Of a DNA stretch of 64,000 nucleotides, positions 7,819 through 18,063 are shown piece by piece (the first letter of the stretch is position 1; the number at the start of each line of letters is the position of its first letter). Both the position numbers and the translations under genes were made by a program. Source of the DNA: Ornithinimicrobium sp. F0845 (GTDB lineage Bacteria > Actinomycetota > Actinomycetes > Actinomycetales > Dermatophilaceae); assembly GCF_023015765.1 (NCBI RefSeq), contig NZ_JALKAL010000007.1:186001-250000 (forward strand), in the 5' to 3' direction. Under the pieces are notes generated by a model. The model was given only the letters and a program-made list of their open reading frames with translations. It ran no database searches and was not told where the DNA came from.

Positions 7819-8787
7819 ATGCGCTCGCGCACGCTCGTCGGCCTCGCCCTGGCCGTCCTGTCGGCCATGACGTTCGGCACGTCCGGATCAGTGGCCAAGG
7901 GCCTGCTGGACACCGGCTGGTCGCCCGGCGCGGCGGTGACCTGGCGCGTGGGTGTCGCGGCTCTCGTCCTGCTGGTGCCGGGCGCCCTGATGATGCGGGG
8001 CCGCTGGCACCTGCTGCGCCGCGGCTGGGTCAGCATGGCGCTGTTCGGCCTGCTGGCCGTCGCGGCCTGCCAGCTCAGCTACTTCATGGCGGTCGAGCGC
8101 ATCTCGGTCGCGGTGGCCCTGTTGCTGGAGTACCTCGGCATCATCCTGGTCGTCGGCTGGCTCTGGCTGCGCCACGGCCAGCGGCCCCGCCCCCTGACGG
8201 TTATTGGCGCCGCTGTCGCCGTGGCAGGACTCGTCTTCGTGCTCGACGTCTTCGGCGCGGTCCAGGTCGACATGATCGGCGTCCTCTGGGGGCTGTGCGC
8301 CGCGGTCGGGCTGGCCGTCTACTTCGTGGTGTCCGCCGACGACAGCACGGGACTGCCGCCCCTGGTGCTCGCGACGGGCGGCCTCACCATCGGCACGCTG
8401 GCACTGATCGCCGCCGGGCTGGCCGGGATCGTCCCGATGACCATCGCGACGACCGACATCACCCTGGCCGGGGCCAACCTGCCCTGGTGGGTCGCGATCC
8501 TGCTCCTGGGCGTCGTGGCCGCGGCCATCGCCTACGCCACCGGCATCGCCGCCACGCGTCGCCTGGGCTCCAAGCTCGGCTCGTTCGTCGGGCTCACCGA
8601 GGTGATGTTCTCCTTCGTGTGGGCCTGGGTGCTGCTGGGTCAGATGCCCGCAGCCATCCAGCTCCTGGGCGGCGCGCTGATCCTGACCGGGGTCGTCCTG
8701 GTCAAGCTCGACGAGCGGCCCGCGGACCTGCAGCCGGGCGAGCCGCAGCCCCGGGTGGAGGAGCACCCCGAGCCGGTCGGCGTCTGA
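7819..8787 (+). CDS. EamA/DMT-superfamily exporter
   Basis: The 322-residue protein has about ten hydrophobic segments in two EamA repeats (roughly residues 8-140 and 150-295), the layout of drug/metabolite transporters such as RhaT/YdcZ relatives that export amino acids or small metabolites. TFGTSGSVAKGLLDTGWSPG at the N-terminus is typical of the group. The C-terminal 25 residues are acidic and cytosolic. A strong Shine-Dalgarno, GAGGAGG, precedes the ATG. It is divergent from the CGNR regulator. The substrate is unknown. Confidence 0.85.
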   Translation: MRSRTLVGLALAVLSAMTFGTSGSVAKGLLDTGWSPGAAVTWRVGVAALVLLVPGALMMRGRWHLLRRGWVSMALFGLLAVAACQLSYFMAVERISVAVALLLEYLGIILVVGWLWLRHGQRPRPLTVIGAAVAVAGLVFVLDVFGAVQVDMIGVLWGLCAAVGLAVYFVVSADDSTGLPPLVLATGGLTIGTLALIAAGLAGIVPMTIATTDITLAGANLPWWVAILLLGVVAAAIAYATGIAATRRLGSKLGSFVGLTEVMFSFVWAWVLLGQMPAAIQLLGGALILTGVVLVKLDERPADLQPGEPQPRVEEHPEPVGV

Positions 8788-8862
8788 GCCCCCGGGATGC
8801 GATCCCGGGATGCGACCTCGGGGACGTGGCCCGGGGAGGCAACCTCAGGGCATACTGCCTGG

Positions 8863-10029
8863 TCAGTCCCGGCCGTAGAGGTCCCGGGTGTAGAGCTTGT
8901 CCCCGAAGACTGCGGTGGACGGGTCGAGCCGGTTGGCGATGATCACGTCGGCGGCGGCGTCGAACTCCTCGAGGTCGTTCAGCACCCGGCAGCCCTGGAA
9001 GGTCGGCTCGTCGAGCGTGGGCTCGTAGATGACGATCTCGACGCCGCGCGCCTGCAGGCGGGACATCACGCCCTGGATGCTGGAGGCGCGGAAGTTGTCG
9101 GACCCGGCCTTCATGATGAGGCGGTAGATGCCGACCCGACGAGGCTTGCGCAGCAGGATGTCCGCGGCGATGAAGTCCATCCGGGTGGTGTTGGCGTCCA
9201 CGATCGCGGTGATCAGGGTCTGCGGGACGTCGCCGTAGTTGGCGAGCAGCTGCCGCGTGTCCTTGGGCAGGCAGTAGCCGCCGTAGCCAAAGGACGGGTT
9301 GTTGTAGTGGGGGCCGATCCGCGGGTCCAGCCCGACGCCTTCGATGATCTGGCGCGTGTCCAGGCCGCGGGTCGCTGCGTAGGTGTCCAGCTCGTTGAAG
9401 TAGGCCACCCGCATCGCCAGGTAGGTGTTGGCGAACAGCTTGATCGCCTCGGCCTCCGTCGGCCCGGTGAGCAGGACCGGGACCTCCTTGTCGAGCGCGC
9501 CCTCCAACAGCATCTCCGCGAAGTGGCGCGCCTGCTCGGTGGTGTCGCCGACGATGATCCGGGAGGGGTGCAGGTTGTCGTAGAGCGCCCGGCCCTCGCG
9601 CAGGAACTCCGGGGAGAACAGGATCGTGGTGCCGGGGTGCTGCTCCCGCGCGCGTTCGGTGTAGCCGACCGGGACCGTCGACTTGATCACCACCGTCGCC
9701 CCGGGGTTGCGGGCCGTGACATCGGCCAGGACCGACTCCACGCTCGAGGTGTCGAAGAAGTTGGTGTCGGTGTCGTAGTCGGTCGGCGTCGCGATGAGCA
9801 CCCACTCCGCACCGTCATAGGCCTCGGCGGGGTCGGTCGTCGCTCGCAGGCTCAGCTCCCGGTTGGACAGATAGTCCTGCAGCTCGGGGTCCACGATGGG
9901 GCTCACCTTGTTGTTGAGCTGCCCCACCTTCTCGCTGTTGATGTCGAGCGCCACGACCTCATGGTGCTGCGCCAGCACCACCGCGTTGGACAGGCCCACA
10001 TAACCGGTGCCGACGACTGCGATCTTCAT
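8863..10029 (-). CDS. ugd: UDP-glucose 6-dehydrogenase
   Basis: The 388-residue protein matches the UDP-glucose/GDP-mannose dehydrogenase family: an N-terminal NAD-binding motif [10 protein letters not shown], the central STVPVGYT and [20 protein letters not shown], and the catalytic Cys in [12 protein letters not shown]. It oxidises UDP-glucose to UDP-glucuronate for surface polysaccharide. The length is that of the short Ugd form found beside capsule genes, but no glycosyltransferases are near. A Shine-Dalgarno (AAGGAGA) stands five bases before the ATG. It is divergent from the MFS gene. Confidence 0.93.
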   Translation of the reverse strand: MKIAVVGTGYVGLSNAVVLAQHHEVVALDINSEKVGQLNNKVSPIVDPELQDYLSNRELSLRATTDPAEAYDGAEWVLIATPTDYDTDTNFFDTSSVESVLADVTARNPGATVVIKSTVPVGYTERAREQHPGTTILFSPEFLREGRALYDNLHPSRIIVGDTTEQARHFAEMLLEGALDKEVPVLLTGPTEAEAIKLFANTYLAMRVAYFNELDTYAATRGLDTRQIIEGVGLDPRIGPHYNNPSFGYGGYCLPKDTRQLLANYGDVPQTLITAIVDANTTRMDFIAADILLRKPRRVGIYRLIMKAGSDNFRASSIQGVMSRLQARGVEIVIYEPTLDEPTFQGCRVLNDLEEFDAAADVIIANRLDPSTAVFGDKLYTRDLYGRD

Positions 10030-10131
10030 GAGGTCTCCTTCGGATAACGACCGGACGAGCAAGTATGGCCCGGTCTTCAGGAGAGTCCCGTGAGAACGGG
10101 CGCTCCGCACCGCCCCCGCTAAAGTGCCGCC

Positions 10132-11523
10132 ATGGCACCGACGGTGAACGTCCGCATACCCCGTCGTGCCGTCGCTGGCTATGCCGCCGGCAGCGTCGGA
10201 ACCGGTGGGTTCGGCACCCTGCCCGGGCTGGTGCTGGCGTACTACCTGACGGACACCCTGGCGGTGCCCGCGCTCCTGGCCACGCTGGTGGTCATCGTGC
10301 CCAAGGTGTGGGACGTCCTCATCGACCCGGCCGTCGGCGCCCTGAGCGACCGCGAGGCCGGGCACCGCCACACCCGCACCCGGCTGATGGCCCTCGGGGC
10401 GGTCACCCTGCCGGTCGGTTTCATCGGGATGTTCGCGGCGCCCGACGGTCTGTCGCCGGTGCTCGCCGGGCTGTGGGTGCTGGTCTTCTTCGTGCTCGCG
10501 ACCACCTCGTTCAGCCTGTTCCAGGTGCCCTACATCGCCCTGCCGGCCGAACTCACCGGCGACTACCGCGAGCGCACCCGGCTCATGGCCTGGCGGATCG
10601 CGGTGCTCGCGCTGGCCATCCTGCTCGTGGGTGCGGGTGGCCCGGCGGTGCGCGACGCGGCCGGCGGCGGTGCGGGCGGCTACCTCGTGATGGGAGTGGT
10701 CATCGCGGCGCTGCTGCTGGGCGGGATGCTCGGCACGGTCCTCGGCGTGTCCCCCCGCATTTTCCGAGTGGTTTCGTCGCCCCGACCCGGTTTTTTTCAG
10801 GGCTTTCGCAGGTCGCACGGGGATACCCCGGCCAGGTTCGCGGAGTACCGGGCCGGGCTGGCCGCGCTCCGGGACCACCCGGCATACCGGGTCCTGCTGA
10901 CCGCCTTCGTCCTGCAGGCGCTGGCGACCGGCGTGATGCTCGCCGCGGCGCAGTACGTCGCCACCTACACCCTCGCCGACGAGGCCGCACTGACCTTCCT
11001 CTTCGCTGCGCTGGTCGGCCCGGCGCTGCTGGTCATGCCGCTGTGGACGCGGTATGCCGGGCGCGTGGGCAAGCCGGCCGCGTTCACCGCCGCGTCGGTC
11101 CTGTTCGCGGTGGCCGCGCTGGCCATGGTCGGTCTGGTGTGGGCGCCGGGGGCGTGGGTCTACCTGCCGGTCGCGCTCGCCGGCGTGGGCTATGCGGGGA
11201 TGCAGCTGTTCCCGCTGGCGATGCTGCCCGACGTCATCACCGCGGCTGGCCGCGAGCGCGGCGGGGCGATGAGCGGGCTGTGGACGGCCGGTGAGACGAC
11301 CGGTCTGGCGCTCGGCCCGGCGGTCGTGCTGCTCCTGCTGGCGGTCGGCGGGTTCCGCTCGAGCACCGCTGATGAGGTGCTGACCCAGCCGGATGCCGCG
11401 CGGCTCCTGATCGTGGTGGCCTTCTCGCTGCTGCCCGCGGTGCTGGTGGGTGCCAGCCTGCTCGTGCTGCGGGCCTACCGTGATCCCGTCTCCTCCCGAC
11501 CGAGCGCGAAGGTGAGCCCATGA
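10132..11523 (+). CDS. MFS transporter (GPH/sugar-cation symporter type)
   Basis: The 463-residue protein has about 12 membrane segments. The N-terminal half has [16 protein letters not shown], the conserved loop 2-3 motif of the glycoside-pentoside-hexuronide symporters, and a second motif, [16 protein letters not shown]. The central loop (about residues 206-230) is encoded by T-rich sequence resembling the AGTGGTTTTG repeat family and may be an in-frame insertion. TAAAGT six bases before the ATG suggests a leaderless start. The stop overlaps the next gene (ATGA), so transporter and PLP enzyme form an operon. Confidence 0.85.
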   Translation: MAPTVNVRIPRRAVAGYAAGSVGTGGFGTLPGLVLAYYLTDTLAVPALLATLVVIVPKVWDVLIDPAVGALSDREAGHRHTRTRLMALGAVTLPVGFIGMFAAPDGLSPVLAGLWVLVFFVLATTSFSLFQVPYIALPAELTGDYRERTRLMAWRIAVLALAILLVGAGGPAVRDAAGGGAGGYLVMGVVIAALLLGGMLGTVLGVSPRIFRVVSSPRPGFFQGFRRSHGDTPARFAEYRAGLAALRDHPAYRVLLTAFVLQALATGVMLAAAQYVATYTLADEAALTFLFAALVGPALLVMPLWTRYAGRVGKPAAFTAASVLFAVAALAMVGLVWAPGAWVYLPVALAGVGYAGMQLFPLAMLPDVITAAGRERGGAMSGLWTAGETTGLALGPAVVLLLLAVGGFRSSTADEVLTQPDAARLLIVVAFSLLPAVLVGASLLVLRAYRDPVSSRPSAKVSP

Positions 11524-12992
11524 CTGACGGCCCCGGACACGAGGCATCGGCACAGCCCGTCGACAGCGAGGCCGTGCTGGCGCGACTGCAGACCTACCGC
11601 GCGCACGACGCCCCCACACACGGCGGGTCGGTCCTCTCCTATGTCTACGACAGCGGCCTGGCCGCCCTGGACGACCTGGCGGCTCGGGCAGCGGCGCTGG
11701 CGCTGCCGGTCAACGGGTTGGACCCGACCACCTTCCCGTCCGTGGCGCTCATGGAGGCCGACCTGGTCGGCTTCGGGCGCACCATCCTGCACGGGCCCGC
11801 TGCTGTGGGGTCGGTGACGTCCGGCGGGACCGAGAGCTGCCTGCTCGCGGTCAAGGCCGCCCGCGACCGGTGGGCCCGTGCGCGCGGCGGTGGTGCGGGC
11901 GGCGCGGGGGTCACGGCCGCCACTGGCCCGCAGATCGTGCTGCCCTCCTCGGCGCACGCGGCCTTCCACAAGGCTGCGCACTATCTCGGTCTCGAGGTGG
12001 AGGTGGTGCCGGTGGATCCGGCCACCGGCGTGCCCGCGGCGACCGACCTCACGGGTCGCTTCTCCGACCGGACGGCCCTGGTCGTGGTCTCGGCACCGAG
12101 CTATCCGCACGGCGTGCTCGACCCGGTGTCGGAGGTCGCCGCGGCGGCGGCCGCGCAAGGCATCCCCTGCCACGTCGATGCCTGCATCGGCGGTCTGGTG
12201 CTGCCGTTCTGGGCGGACGCCGGGGGCACGGAGCTCCCGCCCTGGGACTTCCGGGTGCCGGGCGTCAGCATCATCTCCGCCGACCTGCACAAGTTCGGCT
12301 ACGCCCCCAAGGGCGCGTCCCTGCTGCTCTTCGCCGACCGAGAGCTGGACCTGGCGCGCTACTTCGCGCTGACCGACTGGCCGGGCTACCCGGTCGTGAA
12401 TCCCACGATCCTGGGATCCCGGTCGGCCACCTCGTTGGCCGCGGCCTGGGCGGTCACGACAGCACTCGGGCCGGAGGGATACACCAGCCTCACCGCTCGG
12501 GTCGTGGCTGCCACCGGGGAGGTCGCCCGCTGCGTCGGGGAGATCCGCGGTCTGCGCGTCCTCGGTGAGCCGGCCGGCCCGCTGCTCGCGGTGGTCTCGG
12601 ACGAGACCGTGACACCTGGGGATCGCGTCCATCCCCACCTGTGGGCCGCGGCGAGCGCCCGGCGGGGGTTCGTCCTGCAGGGCCAGCCGTCCCTCCGGCA
12701 GTCCGACGGGTCGCTGATCCCTCGGTCCACGCACCTGACGATCACCCCCGCGACCCACGACGTGCTCGGCGCCCTCACGGCCGTGCTGCACGAGGCGGCC
12801 GACGAGGTGCGCGGCGCCACCGTTGAGTTGCCGGCCGACCTCCCGGTGCCGGACCCCGCCACCCTCGCCGCTGCCGCTCGAGAGTCCGGCGACCTCGACC
12901 TGACCCAGGTGCTCGCCCTGATCGAGCAGCTCCCCCGCGAGGCCACCGCGGGACTGCTGGCGCGGTTCCTGCAGGCCTTCACCGCTCCCTGA
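11520..12992 (+). CDS. PLP-dependent decarboxylase/aldolase, sphingosine-phosphate-lyase-like
   Basis: The 490-residue group II PLP enzyme carries its cofactor lysine in [13 protein letters not shown] (about 255-267), a [19 protein letters not shown] phosphate-binding region near 100-118, and [13 protein letters not shown]. This set is typical of sphingosine-1-phosphate lyase and related tyrosine/aspartate decarboxylase-like proteins. Such enzymes cleave or decarboxylate amino compounds; the substrate here is unknown. It overlaps the MFS gene by four bases, which suggests import of the substrate or export of the product. The C-terminal about 60 residues are helical and lack clear similarity. 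Confidence 0.8.
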   Translation: MTDGPGHEASAQPVDSEAVLARLQTYRAHDAPTHGGSVLSYVYDSGLAALDDLAARAAALALPVNGLDPTTFPSVALMEADLVGFGRTILHGPAAVGSVTSGGTESCLLAVKAARDRWARARGGGAGGAGVTAATGPQIVLPSSAHAAFHKAAHYLGLEVEVVPVDPATGVPAATDLTGRFSDRTALVVVSAPSYPHGVLDPVSEVAAAAAAQGIPCHVDACIGGLVLPFWADAGGTELPPWDFRVPGVSIISADLHKFGYAPKGASLLLFADRELDLARYFALTDWPGYPVVNPTILGSRSATSLAAAWAVTTALGPEGYTSLTARVVAATGEVARCVGEIRGLRVLGEPAGPLLAVVSDETVTPGDRVHPHLWAAASARRGFVLQGQPSLRQSDGSLIPRSTHLTITPATHDVLGALTAVLHEAADEVRGATVELPADLPVPDPATLAAAARESGDLDLTQVLALIEQLPREATAGLLARFLQAFTAP

Positions 12993-13166
12993 TCCGGCAC
13001 ACCGCGGGCGGCTGGACGGTCCACCTGTGCTCCAGCGCCGGAAGCGGACCGTTGGGAGGACCTGGGGTGCGTCAGGGGAACCAGAGCACGACCGTGAGCA
13101 AGTAGCGCTCTGGACTCCACCAGCGGCTCGCCAACCGACAGAAGCCGCCACGTGGTCCGCGGCATG

Positions 13167-14453
13167 TCAGTGTGTGTTGCCGGCTGTGACTGGGGTCCAG
13201 AGTCGGTCGATGGGCATGACGTGGAGGCGGTCGGCGTAGGTGTAGGAACGCGTGCCTGTGGTGAGGATGGTCCCCCCGGCGAAGCGCGGTCCGAGGGTGT
13301 CGCGGAGCTGGGTCAGGCCGCGGAAGTCGGAGCTGGGGGCGCGTTCGTTGGCCTTGACCTCGAAGGCGAGGACTGTGCCGTCCTCATGCTCGACGATCAG
13401 GTCGACCTCGGCTCCGTCGCTGGTGCGCCAGTGCCCCAGGGCGACGGGTGCCTCCAGCCAGGAGGCCTGCTTGCGGAGCTCTCCGACGACGAAGGTCTCC
13501 AGCAGGTGTCCGAAGTCGGCCAGAGCTGCCGGGTCCAGCCCGGTGATTTTGTCGGGCGTGAGCCGTAGCAGCCGGGCGGCCAGGCCGGAGTCGACCACGT
13601 GCACCTTGGGCTTCACGCTGACGCGTGAGCGAAGCGTCCTGCCCCATGCGGGCAGGCGCACCACGAGGAAGAGGTCCTCGAGCAGCCGCAGGTGGCTCTC
13701 GACCGTCGGCCTGCTCACGCCGAGCTTGTCGGCGGCGGCCGAGACGTTGAGCAGTTGCCCTGTCTGGGCCGCGAGCAGGCCGAGCAGGTCGGTCATGGCC
13801 TGCCGCTCACGGATCCGGCTCAGCTCTAGGGCGTCCCGCTCGACGGAGGCACGGACGAAGTCGTCGAACCAGCGCGCCCGGGCGGCGCTGGAGCGACGCA
13901 GCGCCAGAGGCAGGCCGCCGGCGCAGACACGATCCACGTAGTCCGCGCGCGTGGTAGCCGAGGTCGGGACCTGGCGGACGGTGCCCTCAGGATCGAGTCG
14001 CAGCGCCTCGAGCAGGTTCTCCCGCACGCCGTCGATCTCCCCCTGGGACAGGGGCCAGATCGTGAGCGCGTGCAGCCTCCCGGTCAGCGCCTGGGCGGTG
14101 GCGGGCAGGGCGTCCTGCCTGGTCGAGCCGGTGATGACGGCGGTGCCGGGCAGGCTGCCCTCACGGTTCAGCCGTGCCTTGAGCGCATCCAGGACGTCGG
14201 GCACGCGCTGGTACTCGTCGATGCACACGGGCGCCTGGCCACCGGTCACCGAGGACAGATTGCCCACGACCGCCTCGCGCACCTCGACGTCGTCCATATC
14301 GAGGACCGATCCACCCGACCCGGCAGCGAATCCGCGCAGCACCGTCGACTTGCCGACCGACCGTGGCCCGTGCAGCGCGACCACCGGCTCGACCTGCACC
14401 AGGTCGGCCAGCAGCCCGCTCACTCTCCGAGGCACGAGCGAATCGAGGATCAT
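13167..14453 (-). CDS. ATP-binding protein, AAA_14 plus DUF4143
   Basis: The 428-residue protein has an N-terminal AAA_14 ATPase with Walker A GPRSVGKST (about 29-37) and Walker B VCIDEYQRVP (about 95-104), followed by the C-terminal DUF4143 domain with a PD-(D/E)xK-like strand (DGAEVDLIVEHEDGTVLAFEVKA). Such proteins are common, often accessory, and of unknown role. A winged-helix stretch, LGVSRPTVESHLRLLEDLFLV, lies between. TAGGTT six bases before the ATG suggests a leaderless start. It is divergent from the RND gene. Confidence 0.85.
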   Translation of the reverse strand: MILDSLVPRRVSGLLADLVQVEPVVALHGPRSVGKSTVLRGFAAGSGGSVLDMDDVEVREAVVGNLSSVTGGQAPVCIDEYQRVPDVLDALKARLNREGSLPGTAVITGSTRQDALPATAQALTGRLHALTIWPLSQGEIDGVRENLLEALRLDPEGTVRQVPTSATTRADYVDRVCAGGLPLALRRSSAARARWFDDFVRASVERDALELSRIRERQAMTDLLGLLAAQTGQLLNVSAAADKLGVSRPTVESHLRLLEDLFLVVRLPAWGRTLRSRVSVKPKVHVVDSGLAARLLRLTPDKITGLDPAALADFGHLLETFVVGELRKQASWLEAPVALGHWRTSDGAEVDLIVEHEDGTVLAFEVKANERAPSSDFRGLTQLRDTLGPRFAGGTILTTGTRSYTYADRLHVMPIDRLWTPVTAGNTH

Positions 14454-14662
14454 GTTCTCAACCTAGCAGGCCGCCGTCTTCGCACTATACAAACGTGAGG
14501 CAGTAAACCTTACGAACATGACTGATGGAACCTGCACTCTTGACGGCGACACTCGACAAAAGCACGGGCTGACGTGAGCCTGCCCAATGACGACGACAAC
14601 TGCGGGCGGCGATAATGACTCTGCGTCACTGCCCCTGTCGACCCAGCTGAGGGACCCACTTC

Positions 14663-17600
14663 GTGAACAAGCTGACCCGCTTCAGCGTGCACAACCGTGC
14701 GCTGATCGCCCTGACGACCCTCTTCGCGATCTTCTTCGGGCTCAACGCCATGAGCTCGCTGCCGCGGGAGCTGTTCCCCTCCCTGCAGTTCCCGATCCTG
14801 GCTGTGGCCACGCCGGTGCCGGACGCGAGCGCCGCGGTCGTCGAGGAGCAGGTCAGCGACCGGATCGAGACCGCGGCGCAGGGTCTGGACAACGTCGTCG
14901 AGGTGCAGTCGCAGTCGATGGAGGGCTTCTCGGTCGTGACCGTCGAGCTCGACTACGGGACCGACCTGGGCGCCGCCCAGACGGACCTGCAGCGCTCGGT
15001 GCTGGGACTGCAGAACCTGCCCGAGGGCGCCGAGCCACAGATCGTGGCGGGCAATATCGACGACTTCCCGATCATCCAGCTGTCCGCCAGCGGCGGGGAG
15101 GACCCGGAGGACCTGCTCGAGCGGCTGCGCACGGTCGTGATCCCGGAGCTGGAGGACCTGGACGGGGTCCGCGACGTGCAGCTCACCGGCATCGCCGACC
15201 AGATTGTGCGGGTCGACCTGGACCCCGCAGCCGCGGCGGAGGCCGGGGTCAGCGCCGCCACGGTCGCCCAGCTGCTGCAGGCCAACGGCGTGCTGGTGCC
15301 TGCCGGCTCCGTCACCGACGACGGCGAGGAGCTGCTCGTGACGGTCGGCACCCGCCTGACCAGCGTCGAGGAGATCGCCGCACTGCCCCTCGTGACGCCG
15401 CCCGCCGCACCACCCACCGACCCCGCCGCGCCCACCGACCCGGCCGAGCCGGTCCCCCCGCTCACGCTGGGGGACGTCGCGGAGGTGGAGCTGACCGAGC
15501 AGGAGGTGACGGCATACTCCCGCACCAACGGCGAGCCGAGCGTCGGCCTGTCCATCACCAAGACCCCCGACGGCAACGCCGTGAACGTCTCGCACGCGCT
15601 GACCCAGATCACGCCCGAGCTCGAGGAGCAGCTGGGCGGCGGGGAGCTGCGGATCATCTTCGACCAGGCGCCGTTCATCGAGCAGTCGATCGAGGGGCTG
15701 ACGACTGAGGGGCTGCTGGGGCTGGCCTTCGCGATGATCGTCGTGCTGCTGTTCCTGCTGTCGCTGCGGCTGACCCTCGTCACGGCCATCAGCATCCCGC
15801 TCTCGCTGCTCGTGGCGATGCTGGGGCTGCAGGCAGCCGGGTACTCCCTCAACATCCTCACGCTCGGCGCCCTCACCATCTCCATCGGGCGCGTGGTCGA
15901 CGACTCGATCGTGGTCATCGAGAACATCAAGCGCCACGCCAGCCTCGGCGAGGACCGCACGACCGCGATCCTGCGCGCGGTGCGCGAGGTCGCCGGCGCG
16001 ATCACCTCGGCGACGGTCTCGACGGTGGCGGTCTTCCTGCCGATGGCCTTCGTCGGCGGCCAGATCGGTGAGCTGTTCCGGCCGTTCGCGCTCACCATCG
16101 CCATCGCGATGGGCGCGTCGCTGCTGGTCGCGCTGACGATTATCCCGGTCCTCGGCTACTGGTTGCTGGGTCGCGGAGCCGACGTGCCGGAGCCGGCTGC
16201 CGAGGGCGAGGGCGAGGGCGAGGGGCAGTATGCCGTGGCGCGCGACGGCGAGCAGCTCGCCTCTGACGCGGGTCACCCGGCGCCGCTGCTGGCGGCCGAT
16301 GCGCCGGACCGTCTGCAGCGCGGCTATCTCCGGGTGCTGCGGCCGGCCCTGGCGCACCCGGTGTGGTCCCTCCTGCTGGCGGTCGCGATCCTGGCCGGCA
16401 CGGGCGCGGCAGCCACCCAGCTCAAGACCGACTTCATCGGGGACTCGGGCGCCGACAGCCTGACCGTGAGCCTCTCGCTGCCCTCGGGCAGCACCCTGGA
16501 GGAGACCGACGCCGCCAGCCGGGAGGTGGAGTCGTGGTTGTCCGGCCGGGAGGAGGTCGAGTCCTACCAGGCGACGGTCGGGTCCACCGGCGGCATCGAG
16601 GCCATCTTCCTGGGGAGCGCGGCCAACACCTCGTCCATCGCCGTGTCGCTGGCCGAGGGCACCGACGGGGACGTGTTCAGCGACGTGCTGAAGGACGAGG
16701 CACCCGTCCCGGCAGATGCCGACCTCACGGCCACCTCTGCCAATGCCGCGCCGGGTGCGACGCAGCTCGAGGTCATCGTCACCGGTCAGGACCAGGACGA
16801 CCTGGCGGCCGCGGCCGACGACGTCGCCGGGGTGCTGACCGACGTGGGCGCCGAGGACGTCACGAACAATCTCACCGACACCATCCCGGGGCTCGACGTG
16901 ACGGTCGACCGTTCCGCCGCCGCCGAGCTCGGGGTCACCGAGACCCAGATCGGGCAGACCGTCGCGGCCGCGATGGGCGGCAGCACCGTCGGGCGGGTCA
17001 CGCTCGGCACGGCTCCCCTGTCGGTCGTGGTGCACCAGGGCGAGCCGCCCGCAGACCTCGCGGCCCTCGAGAACCTGACGGTCGCGGCGGGTCCGGCCGG
17101 CGAGGTCGTGCTGTCGGACGTGGCCAGCCTGGATCGCGTCGACCAGCAGGTGCGGATCACCCGCATCGACGGGTTGCGCAGCGCCACCATCACCGCCACG
17201 GCCACCGGCGACGATCTCGGCGCCCTGACCGCGGACGTCCAGGAGGGGCTCGACGGGCTGACTCTGCCCGAGGGTGTGCGCGCCACGATCGGCGGCGTCA
17301 GCGCGGAGCAGGCCGACGCCTTCGCCAGCCTGGGCCTGGCGCTGCTGGCGGCGATCGCCATCGTCTACCTCGTGATGGTCGCCACCTTCAACAGCCTGGT
17401 GCAGCCGCTGCTGCTCATGGTCTCCGTGCCGTTCGCGGCCACCGGCTCGCTGGCGATGCTGCTGCTGACCGACACGCCGCTGGACGTGGCGGCCATGATC
17501 GGCATGCTGATGCTGGTCGGCATCGTGGTGACCAACGCGATCGTGCTGATCGACCTGGTCAACCAGTACCGCCGCCGGGGCCACTCGGTGCACGACGCGC

Positions 17601-17869
17601 TGATCGAGGGTGCCAGGCACAGGTTCCGGCCCATCGTGATGACGGCGCTGGCCACCATCGGCGCGCTGACCCCGATGGCGCTGTCCATCACCGGCGGCGG
17701 GGCCTTCATCTCCCAGCCGCTGGCGCTTGTCGTGATCGGCGGCCTGGTCAGCTCGACCGCGCTGACGCTGCTGCTGGTGCCCGTGCTGTACCGCCTCGTC
17801 GAAGGCTGGACCGAGCGCCGCCGGGCACGGCGGGGCAAGCACGCACCGGAGGTCGTGGCCTCCGGCTGA
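14663..17869 (+). CDS. RND-family efflux permease
   Basis: The 1068-residue protein has the AcrB/heavy-metal RND plan: TM1 near residue 12-30, a large external loop, then a TM2-6 block (about 350-510), and the same again in the second half (TM7 near 565, TM8-12 near 890-1040). GRVVDDSIVVIENI is the conserved TM4 proton-relay region with its Asp pair. A Pro/Ala/Asp linker of about 20 residues interrupts the first loop near 245-270. No membrane-fusion or TolC partner is nearby, as expected for a monoderm. Substrate unknown. GTG start; the family N-terminus fits. Confidence 0.88.
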   Translation: MNKLTRFSVHNRALIALTTLFAIFFGLNAMSSLPRELFPSLQFPILAVATPVPDASAAVVEEQVSDRIETAAQGLDNVVEVQSQSMEGFSVVTVELDYGTDLGAAQTDLQRSVLGLQNLPEGAEPQIVAGNIDDFPIIQLSASGGEDPEDLLERLRTVVIPELEDLDGVRDVQLTGIADQIVRVDLDPAAAAEAGVSAATVAQLLQANGVLVPAGSVTDDGEELLVTVGTRLTSVEEIAALPLVTPPAAPPTDPAAPTDPAEPVPPLTLGDVAEVELTEQEVTAYSRTNGEPSVGLSITKTPDGNAVNVSHALTQITPELEEQLGGGELRIIFDQAPFIEQSIEGLTTEGLLGLAFAMIVVLLFLLSLRLTLVTAISIPLSLLVAMLGLQAAGYSLNILTLGALTISIGRVVDDSIVVIENIKRHASLGEDRTTAILRAVREVAGAITSATVSTVAVFLPMAFVGGQIGELFRPFALTIAIAMGASLLVALTIIPVLGYWLLGRGADVPEPAAEGEGEGEGQYAVARDGEQLASDAGHPAPLLAADAPDRLQRGYLRVLRPALAHPVWSLLLAVAILAGTGAAATQLKTDFIGDSGADSLTVSLSLPSGSTLEETDAASREVESWLSGREEVESYQATVGSTGGIEAIFLGSAANTSSIAVSLAEGTDGDVFSDVLKDEAPVPADADLTATSANAAPGATQLEVIVTGQDQDDLAAAADDVAGVLTDVGAEDVTNNLTDTIPGLDVTVDRSAAAELGVTETQIGQTVAAAMGGSTVGRVTLGTAPLSVVVHQGEPPADLAALENLTVAAGPAGEVVLSDVASLDRVDQQVRITRIDGLRSATITATATGDDLGALTADVQEGLDGLTLPEGVRATIGGVSAEQADAFASLGLALLAAIAIVYLVMVATFNSLVQPLLLMVSVPFAATGSLAMLLLTDTPLDVAAMIGMLMLVGIVVTNAIVLIDLVNQYRRRGHSVHDALIEGARHRFRPIVMTALATIGALTPMALSITGGGAFISQPLALVVIGGLVSSTALTLLLVPVLYRLVEGWTERRRARRGKHAPEVVASG

Positions 17870-18063
17870 CCTCGACCAGCTCCACCACATACGGCTGTCG
17901 CCGGACCTGACGACCCGGCCCGCCGGCATACCCCCTCGGGAAGCCTTGCGACAGAAACCTTCCCAGGCGGGTACCGGTAGCGCTACTGTCGAGGATTGCA
18001 AGCTGCGGGTGACTGTCGACCGCTGAGAGCCTGCAGCGCCTCGGCTCGCGGGCACGAGTCGAC

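Noticed and set aside
12993-13166. Small gene or RNA in the gap between PLP-lyase and DUF4143 genes
   Set aside because: No start with promoter, no hairpin of note and no family similarity; I see nothing in it.
13167-14453. DUF4143 ATPase as part of a mobile element
   Set aside because: No transposase, integrase, flanking repeat or base-composition change is visible around it.
14510-18055. 1181-codon open frame antisense to the RND gene
   Set aside because: It mirrors the RND coding frame; the translation is rich in His, Gln, Arg and Gly from GC-skewed antisense codons, with no domain.
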